A stretch of DNA of 37,932 bases from an uncultured Collinsella sp. GTDB taxonomy: Bacteria; Actinomycetota; Coriobacteriia; Coriobacteriales; Coriobacteriaceae. A program made the position numbers and the translations under genes. Positions 30,598 through 37,932 of the stretch are shown piece after piece. The notes beneath the pieces are model-generated. The model made no database searches and was not told the DNA's origin. It saw only the letters and a list, made by a program, of their open reading frames with translations. Position 1 is the stretch's first letter. Each line of letters begins with the position of its first letter. Where the stretch lies: assembly GCA_900759335.1 (NCBI GenBank), contig CAAEUX010000069.1, positions 1 to 37,932 on the forward strand, read 5' to 3'.

Positions 30598-31818
30598 TTA
30601 CTCAGTCGTCGACGAATCGTCGGTCAAGCTCTTGGTGACGCCCTTCAGACTCACGTTATAGGGTACGTCCTTGGGCATGGGGTTGACGGTAATGTCGGCA
30701 TCCTTCTTGTACTGCTCCAGCCACTCGCTGTACGCGGTGCTGGCCGCTTGCGTCTTCACCACATTGGAAACGTACTTCTTGATGGCCTTGGGCACCTGGT
30801 TGATGTCATCGACCTGATTATCGACATGGAAGTAGTCGGTGCACTTGATGATGTGGTAACCATAGGTCGACTCGACGACGTCGCTCACGTCGCCCTTGTT
30901 GAGCCCCTCGAGCGCCGTCTGGTAGCTGTCGACGAAAGTGGTGAGCTTATCCCAGCCCACATCGCCCTTCTTCTCCTTGGAACCGGTGTCCTCGGAGTAC
31001 TGCTCAACGGCGTCCTCAAAGCTCAGCTCACCGGAGTTGATCTTGTCCAGGCACTCCTGTGCCTTGGCCTTGGCGGCAGCCTTGTCCTCGTCGGAAGCGT
31101 CGGAATCAACCTTGATCAGGATGTTCGACGAGCGGCGAGCATCGTTGTAGTTAGACAGGTTCTCGTTGATGTAATCGACGATCTCGCTGTCCTTGGGCTT
31201 GCTGGTGGGCGCCACGGCATCCTTGAGTTTCTGCTGCGCCAGGCTCTCCTTGAGCGAATCCTTGTAGGTGTCCTCGGTATAGCCGTAGGTCTTGAGGGTC
31301 TTCTTAAAGGCCTTGGCACCGCCCGCGCTCTTGCACGCGTCCTTCCAAGCCTTCTCGACCTCCTCGTCCGACACCGTCACGCCGTTCTCCTTCTGTGCCT
31401 GCTGAAGCAGAATCTGCTGCGTGTAGGAGTCGATGAGCTGCTTGCGGTACTTCTTGGGCGTGAGGTCGTTGTCAACCAGATACTGCGCCCAATCCTCATC
31501 CTTGGTGTAGCCGTAGGACGTGCGCATGCTCATGATCTGCTTGGTCACGGTGTCCTCGGTAAGGTTGGTGCCGTTGATAGTGGCAGCAACACCGCCGGTC
31601 AGCTTGTAGCCCGAGGTGTCCTCAGCCTGCGACATAAGGCCGGAGCACGCCATCGCCGAGACAGAAAGCAGCATCGCCAGCACGCCGATGACCACCAGAA
31701 CGATCTTGACGGTCTTAGACACGTACGTCTTGCGCTGCTTCTTGCGAGAGCTGGAGGCAGCGCGGGCCTGCTGCTCGGGCGTCGGCGCGGCCTCGGAGTT
31801 CTTTTTCTTATTTGCCAT
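30598..31818 (-). CDS. PrsA-like peptidylprolyl isomerase (foldase), membrane anchored
   Basis: 406 residues from the ATG at 31818 (GAAAGG about 8 nt upstream). Cytoplasmic Lys/Ala-rich head (~1-30), one hydrophobic anchor IVLVVIGVLAMLLSVSAMAC (~40-59), a SurA_N-like helical chaperone part (YLVDNDLTPKKYRKQL; LIDSYTQQILLQQAQKENG), then a parvulin domain: SNILIKVDSDASDEDKAAAK, LSFEDAVEQYSEDTGS, GDVGWDKLTTFVDSY and YGYHIIKCTDYF. It likely aids folding of exported proteins outside the membrane. The segment AMAC is near a lipobox but not perfect. Confidence 0.87.
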   Translation of the reverse strand: MANKKKNSEAAPTPEQQARAASSSRKKQRKTYVSKTVKIVLVVIGVLAMLLSVSAMACSGLMSQAEDTSGYKLTGGVAATINGTNLTEDTVTKQIMSMRTSYGYTKDEDWAQYLVDNDLTPKKYRKQLIDSYTQQILLQQAQKENGVTVSDEEVEKAWKDACKSAGGAKAFKKTLKTYGYTEDTYKDSLKESLAQQKLKDAVAPTSKPKDSEIVDYINENLSNYNDARRSSNILIKVDSDASDEDKAAAKAKAQECLDKINSGELSFEDAVEQYSEDTGSKEKKGDVGWDKLTTFVDSYQTALEGLNKGDVSDVVESTYGYHIIKCTDYFHVDNQVDDINQVPKAIKKYVSNVVKTQAASTAYSEWLEQYKKDADITVNPMPKDVPYNVSLKGVTKSLTDDSSTTE

Positions 31819-31884
31819 AGTTGGCCTTTCGCATAACGAATCGAACAAACGCCATTGTGTCACAACGCAGCCCCCGCGGCACGC

Positions 31885-32030
31885 TTGGTGCATTGGGGAC
31901 AGGTTAATCTGCACCATTTTGGTGCAAAGGGGACAGATGTGGCACTTAGCAGTTGGGGACGTTCTTTATGTGCCGGCAGTTAGGGACAGTCCCCAAGTGC
32001 CGGCAGAAAAGGAACGTCCCCAAGTGCCGG
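31885..32030. repeat. Compound array of GGGGACAG / GGGGACGTTC palindromes
   Basis: About 146 bp between the foldase and EIIA genes. Two direct units TTGGTGCA(TT/AA)GGGGACAG at 31885-31902 and 31919-31936, with a TGCACCA/TGGTGCA hairpin between (31910-31926). GGGGACGTTC at 31954-31963 and its reverse at 32012-32021. A 17-nt arm hairpin TGCCGGCAGTTAGGGAC against 31989-32005 (2 mismatches, 1-nt loop). The last unit, GGCACTTGGGGACGTTC on the minus strand, starts about 13 nt after the EIIA stop. Confidence 0.85.
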
Positions 32031-32042
32031 TTTAGCTCCACC

Positions 32043-32507
32043 TTAGAAGTGGCGGCGGATGGCGTCGACCATGCCCTGCGGCGTGGTTTGGCCGAGCACG
32101 TCGGCTGCGGCATCGGCGTCCATAAAGATGTTCATGAGCGCCTGCAGGGCCTCGACCTGACCGCCCGGCTCGGCGATGCCCAGATTGATGACGATCTGCG
32201 CCGGCACCGGAGCGCCCATGCCAGCCATAGCGTTAAATGTCACGGGCGCGGCGGGCTTCACCACCGCGATATAGGGCTTGGCCACAAATCCCGGATCGGT
32301 ATGCGGAATGGCAATGTTTGCCGCCGGCATGGCAAGACCCGTGGGATAGGCATCCTCGCGCGTGCGAACGGCGTCGAGCCAACCGGACGCAATGTAGCCA
32401 CGTGGTGCAAGCTCGCCCTCGAGCCGCGCAAACACCTCATCCGGCGTCGCACACTCCCAATCAAAAAACACCAGCTCAGGCATAAACAGCGCTTCGTTAT
32501 CCGCCAT
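32043..32507 (-). CDS. Orphan PTS EIIA component (fructose/galactitol type)
   Basis: 154 residues, type-2 EIIA. The phosphorylated His lies in ANIAIPHTDPGFV (His69); the surrounding segment YPTGLAMPA is the GatA-like form. C-terminal helix VEALQALMNIFMDAD is typical. No EIIB, EIIC or HPr gene adjoins it, so it may serve a permease elsewhere or act as a regulator. GAGAGG precedes the ATG. Confidence 0.85.
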   Translation of the reverse strand: MADNEALFMPELVFFDWECATPDEVFARLEGELAPRGYIASGWLDAVRTREDAYPTGLAMPAANIAIPHTDPGFVAKPYIAVVKPAAPVTFNAMAGMGAPVPAQIVINLGIAEPGGQVEALQALMNIFMDADAAADVLGQTTPQGMVDAIRRHF

Positions 32508-32527
32508 GCGCTCACCTCTCTCACCTA

Positions 32528-32579
32528 GTCACCTGCGACGTTCTTGAATGACTAGTCGTTAAAGAACGTCCCAGGTGGC
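32528..32579 (-). repeat. GGGACGTTCTT inverted repeat after the purN terminator
   Basis: 18-nt arms (32528-32545 with 32562-32579, 16 pairs) with GGGACGTTCTT, loop containing the palindrome GACTAGTC. It begins 5 nt after the terminator stem-loop U tract and ends 20 nt before the EIIA ATG. Confidence 0.82.
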
Positions 32580-32583
32580 TACC

Positions 32584-32629
32584 CAAAACAAAGGGTGGCC
32601 ACGTGCGCCTTGGCGCCAATGACCACCCT
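32584..32629 (-). terminator. Intrinsic terminator of the purine operon
   Basis: AGGGTGG/CCACCCT stem (32623-32629 with 32592-32598), inner GGCGCCAAGGCGC, followed on the minus strand by UUUGUUUU. It lies about 31 nt after the purN stop. Confidence 0.72.
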
Positions 32630-32659
32630 GACTACTCGGCTAAATTGTACTGTGCGCCG

Positions 32660-33361
32660 CTAGCCGCGAGGCGCGTCAATTGCGACCTTGCCGCTCTCCA
32701 GCACGTGGACGCGGCCGTCGGCGAGCATTTGCACGACCTCGGGATACAGCACGTGCTCAATCGCATGGATGTGCTCCTCGAGCGTGTCGACATCCCAGCC
32801 CTCCTCGACAGCCAGCGCGCGCTGGGCGATGATGGGGCCGTTGTCGTAAATCTCGTTGGCAAAGTGCACGGTCACGCCGGTCACCTTGACGCCGCGCGCA
32901 AAGGCATCGTCAATCGCATGCGCACCGGTAAAGCTCGGCAGCAGCGCCGGATGCAAGTTGACCACGCGGTTGGGAAACGCCGCCAGCAGAGGCGTGTGCA
33001 CCATGCGCATGTAGCCGGCCATGACCACATACTCGCAGCCGCGCTCGAGAAGTTCGTGCGCGATGATCTCGTCGGCGGCAATAGGGTCGGCATAGACATC
33101 CTTGGACAGCGTGAGCGTCTGGATGCCCGCGCGCTCAGCGCGCTGCAAACCCTTAGCCGAAGGACGGCTCGACACCACAAGTTCAATCGAAACGTTGAGC
33201 TTGCCGGCGGCGATCAGATCGATCAGCGCTTGCAGGTTGGTACCCGAACCGCTGATGAGCACACCGATCTTGAGCGGCTCGGCCGTATCGGTGCCGGTCG
33301 GACGGGTGTAGGGCGCAAAGCCCAGGCTCTCGGCAGCAGCCATCTGCTCGTTAGCGCTCAT
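32660..33361 (-). CDS. purN: Phosphoribosylglycinamide formyltransferase
   Basis: 233 residues. Formyl transfer from 10-formyl-THF to GAR, third step of IMP synthesis. Motifs: LKIGVLISGSGTNLQALID (~30-48), VVMAGYMRMV, NRVVNLHPALLPSFTGAHAIDDAF (catalytic Asn-His), VTVHFANEIYDNGPIIAQ with the catalytic Asp. The first ~28 residues precede the usual family start (KIGVLISG), so a later start is possible. It overlaps the purM stop by 11 nt, suggesting coupling. Confidence 0.93.
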   Translation of the reverse strand: MSANEQMAAAESLGFAPYTRPTGTDTAEPLKIGVLISGSGTNLQALIDLIAAGKLNVSIELVVSSRPSAKGLQRAERAGIQTLTLSKDVYADPIAADEIIAHELLERGCEYVVMAGYMRMVHTPLLAAFPNRVVNLHPALLPSFTGAHAIDDAFARGVKVTGVTVHFANEIYDNGPIIAQRALAVEEGWDVDTLEEHIHAIEHVLYPEVVQMLADGRVHVLESGKVAIDAPRG

Positions 33362-34454
33362 CGGAGTACACGACCTTACCGGAGCCCTCGACGCACTCGC
33401 CCACGCGGAACGGCTTCTCGCCCAGCGCGACCAGGGCCTCGGTCACCGCGGCCTCGTCCTCGGGAGCGACGATCAGGCACAGGCCGACGCCCATGTTGAA
33501 GGTCTTGCATGCCTCGTTGGGCGCGAGCTCGGCCTGGCGCGACACGTAGGTGATGACGGGAGGAACGTCCCAGCCCATCTCGGCACCGTTGCGGGTGACC
33601 ACGGCGTCGACGTCGTCGGCGAGCGCGCGGTTGAGGTTCTCGGTAATACCGCCGCCAGTGATGTGGGCAATGGCGTGCACCGGAGCGCCGCCGCGCAGCA
33701 GCTCCAGAATCGGCTTGACGTAGATGCGCGTGGGAGCCAGCAGGGCGTCTGCCAGCGATGCGCCGCCGAGCTCCTCGAGCGGACGGCTCAGCTCCTCCGC
33801 CTTAGCGGCGGCCTCGGGCGTGCCCGGCTTAATGCCGTCGACGCCGATGACCTTGCGTACGAGCGAGTAGCCGTTGGAGTGCACGCCGGTGGAAGGCAGG
33901 CCCAGGATCACATCGCCCGGGCGGACGTTTGCGGGGTCGAGCATCTTGGGACGGTCGACGACGCCCACGGTAAAGCCGGCAAGGTCGTAGTCGGCAGGAG
34001 CCATGACGCCGGGGTGCTCGGCCATCTCACCGCCCACGAGCGCGCAGCCCGCGAGCTTGCAGCCGTCGGCCACACCCTTGATGATCTTTGCCATGTGCTC
34101 GGCCTCGATGTGGCCGATGGCAACGTAGTCCAGGAAGAACAGCGGCTCGGCGCCCGAAGCCAAAATGTCGTTGACGCACATGGCGACCAGGTCCTGGCCC
34201 ACCGTCTCGTGACGGTCCATGATCTGGGCGAGCACGAGTTTGGTGCCCACGCCGTCGGTGCCGCTGATCAGAATCGGGTCTTCCATATCCTTGAGCGCGG
34301 CGGCCGAGAACAGGCCACCAAAGCCACCGATGCCGCCGATAACCTCGGGGCGGTTGGTGTCCTTGACCATCTGCTTAATAGCGTCGACGGCGCGGCCGCC
34401 CTCGGCGGTATCGACGCCGGCGTCCTCGTACGTCACATGCTTGCTGTCGCTCAT
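33351..34454 (-). CDS. purM: Phosphoribosylformylglycinamidine cyclo-ligase
   Basis: 367 residues from the ATG at 34454 (GGAAGG 6 nt upstream); the longer frame has no SD and no family match. AIR synthetase: SGTDGVGTKLVLA (ATP-binding), DLVAMCVNDILASGAEPLFFLDY, GGEMAEHPGVM, GLPSTGVHSNGYSLVRK, and AHITGGGITENLNRAL. It closes the imidazole ring, fifth step of the purine path. Lies 156 bp after purF with a hairpin repeat between. Confidence 0.94.
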   Translation of the reverse strand: MSDSKHVTYEDAGVDTAEGGRAVDAIKQMVKDTNRPEVIGGIGGFGGLFSAAALKDMEDPILISGTDGVGTKLVLAQIMDRHETVGQDLVAMCVNDILASGAEPLFFLDYVAIGHIEAEHMAKIIKGVADGCKLAGCALVGGEMAEHPGVMAPADYDLAGFTVGVVDRPKMLDPANVRPGDVILGLPSTGVHSNGYSLVRKVIGVDGIKPGTPEAAAKAEELSRPLEELGGASLADALLAPTRIYVKPILELLRGGAPVHAIAHITGGGITENLNRALADDVDAVVTRNGAEMGWDVPPVITYVSRQAELAPNEACKTFNMGVGLCLIVAPEDEAAVTEALVALGEKPFRVGECVEGSGKVVYSDER

Positions 34455-34565
34455 CTGAGCCTTCCTCTCCACTACCGTGGCGCCGCGCGGGCGCCAAACG
34501 GTGCTCATAGTTGCGTTCATTTCGGCGCGCACCATAACAGCACGCGCCGTCATATCAACAAAACA

Positions 34566-34613
34566 GCAGATAAAACCTGCCAAAATAAACCTGTCCCTAA
34601 ATGGCAGGTCTTA
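34566..34613 (-). repeat. ACCTGCCA hairpin repeat (GGGACAGG), copy in the purine operon
   Basis: ACCTGCCA/TGGCAGGT stem (34602-34609 with 34575-34582) around TTTAGGGACAGGTTTATTT, then UUUUA. Its first three bases on the minus strand are the purF stop codon TAA. Close relative of the copy at 23397, there in the opposite strand direction, also starting at a stop codon. It could attenuate read-through into purM. Confidence 0.82.
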
Positions 34614-36281
34614 GGCCTCGCCGTGTTCCTCTTCCCAGCTGCGGTCGTCGTATTTCTCGACCACGGCGTCGTCGTCAAAGTGCAGCGGCTTGTCCAGGTT
34701 GCGGGGCTTAAAGCCCTCCATAAACTTGTCGCGGCCAAAGCTCTCGGGAATCGCCACGGGATAGCGGCCGGTAAAGCACGCGTCGCAGTAACCGCCCTTG
34801 GGCATGACCTTCAGCAGGCCCTCGACCGAAAGGAAGGCCAGCGAATCGGCGCCAATGTACTCGCAAATCTCGTCGACCGTCTTGTTGGCGCTGATAAGCT
34901 GCGACTGCACGTCGGTATCGATACCGTAGAAGCACGGCCAGATGACCTCGGGCGAGTTGATGCGGATATGAATCTCCTTGGCGCCGGCGTTGCGCAGCAT
35001 CTTGACGAGCTGCACCATGGTGGTGCCGCGCACGATGGAGTCGTCGATGACGACCAGGCGCTTGCCCTCGATATTGTCGCGCAGCGGGTTGAGTTTCATA
35101 CGCACGCCCATGGCGCGTAACTCCTGCGTAGGCTCGATAAACGTACGGCCCACGTAGCGGTTCTTGATGAGGCCCTCGCCAAAGGGAATACCACTCTCGT
35201 GCGAATACCCCTCCGCGGGCGGCAGGCCGGAGTCGGGCACGCCGATGACCAGGTCGGCCTCGACAGGCTCCTCATGTGCCAACTGACGACCCATGTCATA
35301 ACGGCAGGCGTAGACGCTCTTGCCGTTCATGATGGAGTCGGGGCGAGCGAAGTAGACCTGCTCAAAGATGCAGTTAGCAGGCTCTTCGGCGGCAGGCACG
35401 CCCTGCTCGGACACAAGGCCCTCGGCGCTGATACGCAAAATCTCACCGGGACGGACGTCGCGGACGTACTCGGCGCCCACAATGTCGAGCGCACAAGTCT
35501 CGGAGGCGACGACCCAGCCGCCGGCGCGGGTGACATGGGTGGTGGCGTCGACCGTCGCGGCGCCGTCCTGCGACGGCAGCTGCGAAACGGATGCGGCATC
35601 GGCCTGGTCCAGGCCCTCGTCCACCAGCTTGCCCAGCACGAGCGGGCGAATGCCATGCGGGTCGCGGAATGCGTAGAGCGCCTGCTCGTTGATGAGCGTC
35701 ATGGCGTAGCCGCCGCGCACGAGCTCCATGGTCTTGCGAATGCCCTCGCGCAGATGGCCTGTACGCTGAGTAAAGTAGCCGATGAGTTTGGTCGCGACCT
35801 CGGAATCCGAGTTGGAGAGGAACGGCACGCCCAGCTCGATAAGCTGGCGGCGCAGCTCGTCGGTGTTGACGAGGGTGCCATTGTGCGCAAGCGCGATAAT
35901 GACGCTATTGATGGTAGAGAGGTGCGGCTGAGAGGCTTCCCAGCTCTTGGCGCCGGCGGTGCCGTAGCGCACATGGCCCACGGCCAGCTGACCGGAGAGC
36001 GTCGACAAGTCGGCATTGGAGAACACGCGGTCGAGCAGTCCCAGATCCTTGCGGACCATAACCGTACCGCCGTCACCAACAGCGATTCCCGCCGATTCTT
36101 GGCCACGGTGCTGCAGTGCACGCAGGCCAAAGTACGTCAGTCGAGCCACGTCGCGATCGGGCGCCCAGACACCAAAAACGCCGCATTCCTCATGCAGTTG
36201 GTCGGAGTCCGGATCATACGTCGACATGGCGTTCACCTGTCCCGCGGCACGCTCGGCCGCGCGGATGGTTTCTTGAGACAT
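34611..36281 (-). CDS. purF: Amidophosphoribosyltransferase
   Basis: 556 residues. First committed step of purine synthesis: PRPP + Gln to phosphoribosylamine. Glutaminase nucleophile Cys in HEECGVFGVW (C33), so about 32 residues may be removed as a propeptide. GLRALQHRGQESAGIAV, HNGTLVN, SDSEV. PRTase loop VVIDDSIVRGTTM. Cys near ANCIFEQ and CDACFTGRYPVAIP suggest the 4Fe-4S form found in Bacillus-type PurF. About 38 residues in the glutaminase-PRTase joint (DAASVSQLPSQDGAATVDAT, near 210) look like a species-specific insert. GAGGGG precedes the ATG. Confidence 0.94.
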   Translation of the reverse strand: MSQETIRAAERAAGQVNAMSTYDPDSDQLHEECGVFGVWAPDRDVARLTYFGLRALQHRGQESAGIAVGDGGTVMVRKDLGLLDRVFSNADLSTLSGQLAVGHVRYGTAGAKSWEASQPHLSTINSVIIALAHNGTLVNTDELRRQLIELGVPFLSNSDSEVATKLIGYFTQRTGHLREGIRKTMELVRGGYAMTLINEQALYAFRDPHGIRPLVLGKLVDEGLDQADAASVSQLPSQDGAATVDATTHVTRAGGWVVASETCALDIVGAEYVRDVRPGEILRISAEGLVSEQGVPAAEEPANCIFEQVYFARPDSIMNGKSVYACRYDMGRQLAHEEPVEADLVIGVPDSGLPPAEGYSHESGIPFGEGLIKNRYVGRTFIEPTQELRAMGVRMKLNPLRDNIEGKRLVVIDDSIVRGTTMVQLVKMLRNAGAKEIHIRINSPEVIWPCFYGIDTDVQSQLISANKTVDEICEYIGADSLAFLSVEGLLKVMPKGGYCDACFTGRYPVAIPESFGRDKFMEGFKPRNLDKPLHFDDDAVVEKYDDRSWEEEHGEA

Positions 36282-36322
36282 GGCATCCCCTCAGAGCCTC
36301 GTATTTTGGCGTTACCCGCCTT

Positions 36323-36328
36323 ATTATA
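36323..36328 (-). promoter_or_regulatory. Consensus -10 box of the purF operon
   Basis: TATAAT on the minus strand, 41 nt before the purF ATG. The hexamer 17 bp upstream is TGGGGA (weak -35). The leader is too short for a purine riboswitch. Confidence 0.5.
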
Positions 36329-36566
36329 CGCACGGCGCGACGCGCTCCCCAGCGCATGAGCAGCGCTTTTTAAAAGCCCACCGAGCTAATAATCCGTTTT
36401 GCGGCCAAACATTTTATCGGTCTGTCCAGTGCCAGCGCCCGCGCCCCCAGATGGCCGCCGCGTCCACCGTTGGGGATTACAAAGTTGCAATTGGGACGTT
36501 CGTCCTGTCTTTTAGCAGGTCGGCGGCGTATCCTAGTAACCTAGGACAAAGCGAGAAAGGTTCTGT

Positions 36567-37796
36567 ATGGATCGAAACGAACTCGACCCCAGCGTCCCCA
36601 GCGCCACGGAGGTCAAGAAGATTCCCCTCATCATTAAGGTATACGCCGTCCTGTGCATCCTGTCCGGCGTGGGCACACTCCCGTCGGTCGCCGTCTTTAT
36701 GTGGCAGGTCATCACCGCACTCATTAACGGCAACGCCGCCGCTAAGCTCGGTGATAACACCCTGGTCGCGGTTGGCCTTATCGTCGCCGGCATTATGCTC
36801 TCGGCGGCAAGCGCGATCATCTTGATCATCTTTGGCCTGGACCTCATCAAGGACCAGCGGCGCAATGCCGCCCGCCTGTCTTACGTCCTCATCGCATTTA
36901 CCGTCGTGGAGCTTTTAGTTGACGTGATGCTCCAGGGTATCGGACCCTTCCTGCTGCGCCCCGCCATTCAGCTCGGTATCCTCATTGCGCTGTCGGCCAC
37001 CGTCGACCCCACGCTACGCCAGGAGCGCGAACTGCAGCGCCGTCTGCAAGAGATGCTCGACCGCGATGCCGCCGCCGAGGGGATGCTCGGGCGCGACGAA
37101 ACCGGCGAGGGCTACATCAAGCTTAACTACTTCAACCTGTTCTGGGTATTCTTCGTCTGCAGCGTGTTAGGTCTCATCCTCGAGGAAGTCTGGCATATGG
37201 TCGTCGTCGATCCCGGCGTCTATCAGGACCGTGCCGGTATGCTATTTGGCCCCTTTAGCCCCATCTACGGATTTGGCGCGGTGCTCATGACCATGGCGCT
37301 CAACCGCTTCTATAAAAAGAATCCTCTGATCATTTTCCTGGTAAGTGCCCTGATCGGCGGCGCTTTCGAGGTGTTCGTGGGCTGGTTTATGCAGACCTCA
37401 TTTGGCGTGGTCTCGTGGAGCTACTCGCACATGAAGCTGTTCGGCATGCCCGACCCACTCGCCGTCCTTACGGGCGGACGCACCTGCACGGGCTTTGCCT
37501 GCCTGTGGGGCCTGGGTGGCCTTATCTGGATCAAGCTGCTGCTGCCGAGGCTGCTCAAGCTCATCAACATGATTCCGTGGAAAAGCCGCTACTCGGCTAC
37601 CGTCATCTTCACCATCATTATGCTGGTCGATGGCGTTATGACACTGCAGTCGCTCGACTACTGGTACCAGCGCGTCAACGGCACGGAGCCGGATATTCCC
37701 GTCGCGCAGTTCTACGGCAAGTATTTCGATAACGATTACATGGAGAACCGCTTCCAGAGCATGACCATGAGCCCCAAGGATGCGACGCGCGTGTAG
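36567..37796 (+). CDS. Putative ABC-type permease, CmpB family, with an extra N-terminal membrane domain
   Basis: 409 residues. N-terminal half (~20-145) has about four hydrophobic segments. From ~190 the CmpB pattern follows: FFVCSVLGLILEEVWHMV, then GMLFGPFSPIYGFGAVLMTM, EVFVGWFMQTSFGVVSWSY and CTGFACLWGLGGLIWIKLLLP. Typical CmpB proteins are only the second half. GAAAGG precedes the ATG at 36567. No ATPase gene adjoins it and the family name does not prove transport. C-terminal tail after ~360 is outside the membrane. Confidence 0.75.
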   Translation: MDRNELDPSVPSATEVKKIPLIIKVYAVLCILSGVGTLPSVAVFMWQVITALINGNAAAKLGDNTLVAVGLIVAGIMLSAASAIILIIFGLDLIKDQRRNAARLSYVLIAFTVVELLVDVMLQGIGPFLLRPAIQLGILIALSATVDPTLRQERELQRRLQEMLDRDAAAEGMLGRDETGEGYIKLNYFNLFWVFFVCSVLGLILEEVWHMVVVDPGVYQDRAGMLFGPFSPIYGFGAVLMTMALNRFYKKNPLIIFLVSALIGGAFEVFVGWFMQTSFGVVSWSYSHMKLFGMPDPLAVLTGGRTCTGFACLWGLGGLIWIKLLLPRLLKLINMIPWKSRYSATVIFTIIMLVDGVMTLQSLDYWYQRVNGTEPDIPVAQFYGKYFDNDYMENRFQSMTMSPKDATRV

Positions 37797-37838
37797 CGCC
37801 AACCGCGCCCAAAACGTAAAATGCCCGCCGGTATCACA

Positions 37839-37932
37839 TGAACTGCGCCCCAAATCTTGGACGCCCTAAATAGCGACTAGGCCGCAAGGGCCTGATTCCG
37901 GAACTCCTCCGGGGTCAGGCCCTTCAATCTTA
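37839..37932 (-). mobile_element. IS3-family (IS150-group) insertion sequence, 3' end only
   Basis: Starts TGAACTGCGCCCCAAATCTT followed by GGAC, a typical TG-begun terminal repeat of IS150-like elements, 38 bp before the transposase stop codon. The rest lies past the window edge. Confidence 0.75.
37877..37932 (-). CDS. IS3-family transposase OrfB, C-terminal end (partial)
   Basis: Last 17 codons in frame on the minus strand read RLKGLTPEEFRNQALAA and stop (TAG). This is the characteristic OrfB ending after the integrase core (K/R-L-K-G-L-T/S-P-x-x-F/Y-R). The catalytic DDE region is not in the window, so activity cannot be judged. Confidence 0.8.
   Translation of the reverse strand, partial: RLKGLTPEEFRNQALAA

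Noticed and set aside
31855..31865. TTGTGTCACAA palindrome upstream of the foldase, CRP-like
   Set aside because: Spacing between half-sites (1 nt) does not fit CRP, and no other site supports a regulator.
31885..32030. Considered as a CRISPR array
   Set aside because: Units are palindromes of mixed orientation with no uniform spacers, and no cas gene is in the window.

Overview
The window is a 37.9 kb piece of a high-GC, gene-dense bacterial chromosome. The gene set is a six-domain Ech-type membrane hydrogenase, NfnAB, a fused double-ATPase ECF transporter, coaX, a folP-folK fusion and many TACAAT-like -10 boxes without clear -35 boxes. Together with the codon use, this looks like an anaerobic gut Coriobacteriia member, most likely Collinsella or a close relative. 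That placement is inference from recognition and has not been searched.

Layout. (1) 47-5715, minus strand: an energy-conserving [NiFe] hydrogenase operon in the order echAB-C-D-E-F, with the two membrane subunits fused in one 960-residue protein. (2) 5998-8873, minus: a solitary two-HTH, transposase-OrfA-like protein, then an Old Yellow Enzyme/dienoyl-CoA-reductase-type flavoprotein. (3) 9011-10287: two related hairpin repeats, an initiator tRNA-Met and coaX. (4) 10433-14651: a biotin-ligase-like protein, a folP-folK fusion with a large disordered insert, a Sir2 deacetylase (all minus) and divergent exonuclease III. (5) 14800-18048, minus: an ECF vitamin-type transporter (T, fused A1-A2, S). 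A palindromic repeat is inserted in frame between the two ATPase domains. (6) 18248-23399, plus: glmU, prs, a restriction-endonuclease-fold-like protein flanked by two roughly 204 bp inverted-repeat elements, and pth. (7) 23774-26013, plus: nfnA-nfnB. (8) 26141-29842, minus: a cytidylate-kinase-like gene and a four-gene polar amino acid ABC transporter. (9) 30100-32507, minus: a YqeY-like protein, a PrsA-like foldase and an orphan PTS EIIA. (10) 32660-36281, minus: purN, purM and purF. (11) 36567-37796, plus: a CmpB-type membrane protein. (12) The right edge enters the 3' end of an IS3/IS150-type insertion sequence.

How the genes fit together: Ech couples reduced ferredoxin to H2 and ion pumping, and NfnAB couples reduced ferredoxin plus NADH to NADPH, so two ferredoxin hubs lie in one window. 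prs, purF, purM and purN serve purine nucleotide supply. glmU and pth are housekeeping genes.

The most unusual feature is the density of small palindromic repeats, at least five sequence families in 38 kb. One family carries GGGGACAG or GGGGACGTTC in a hairpin. It sits immediately 3' of the stop codons of six genes and just after the terminators of two more, with the copy nearest the gene in the sense orientation. A second family (TGCA...GGAGTATTC) is fused in frame into an ABC ATPase. A third, with TGGACAGTTAGTTC termini, brackets the endonuclease-like gene. All coordinates were read by eye; no alignment or database search was possible.
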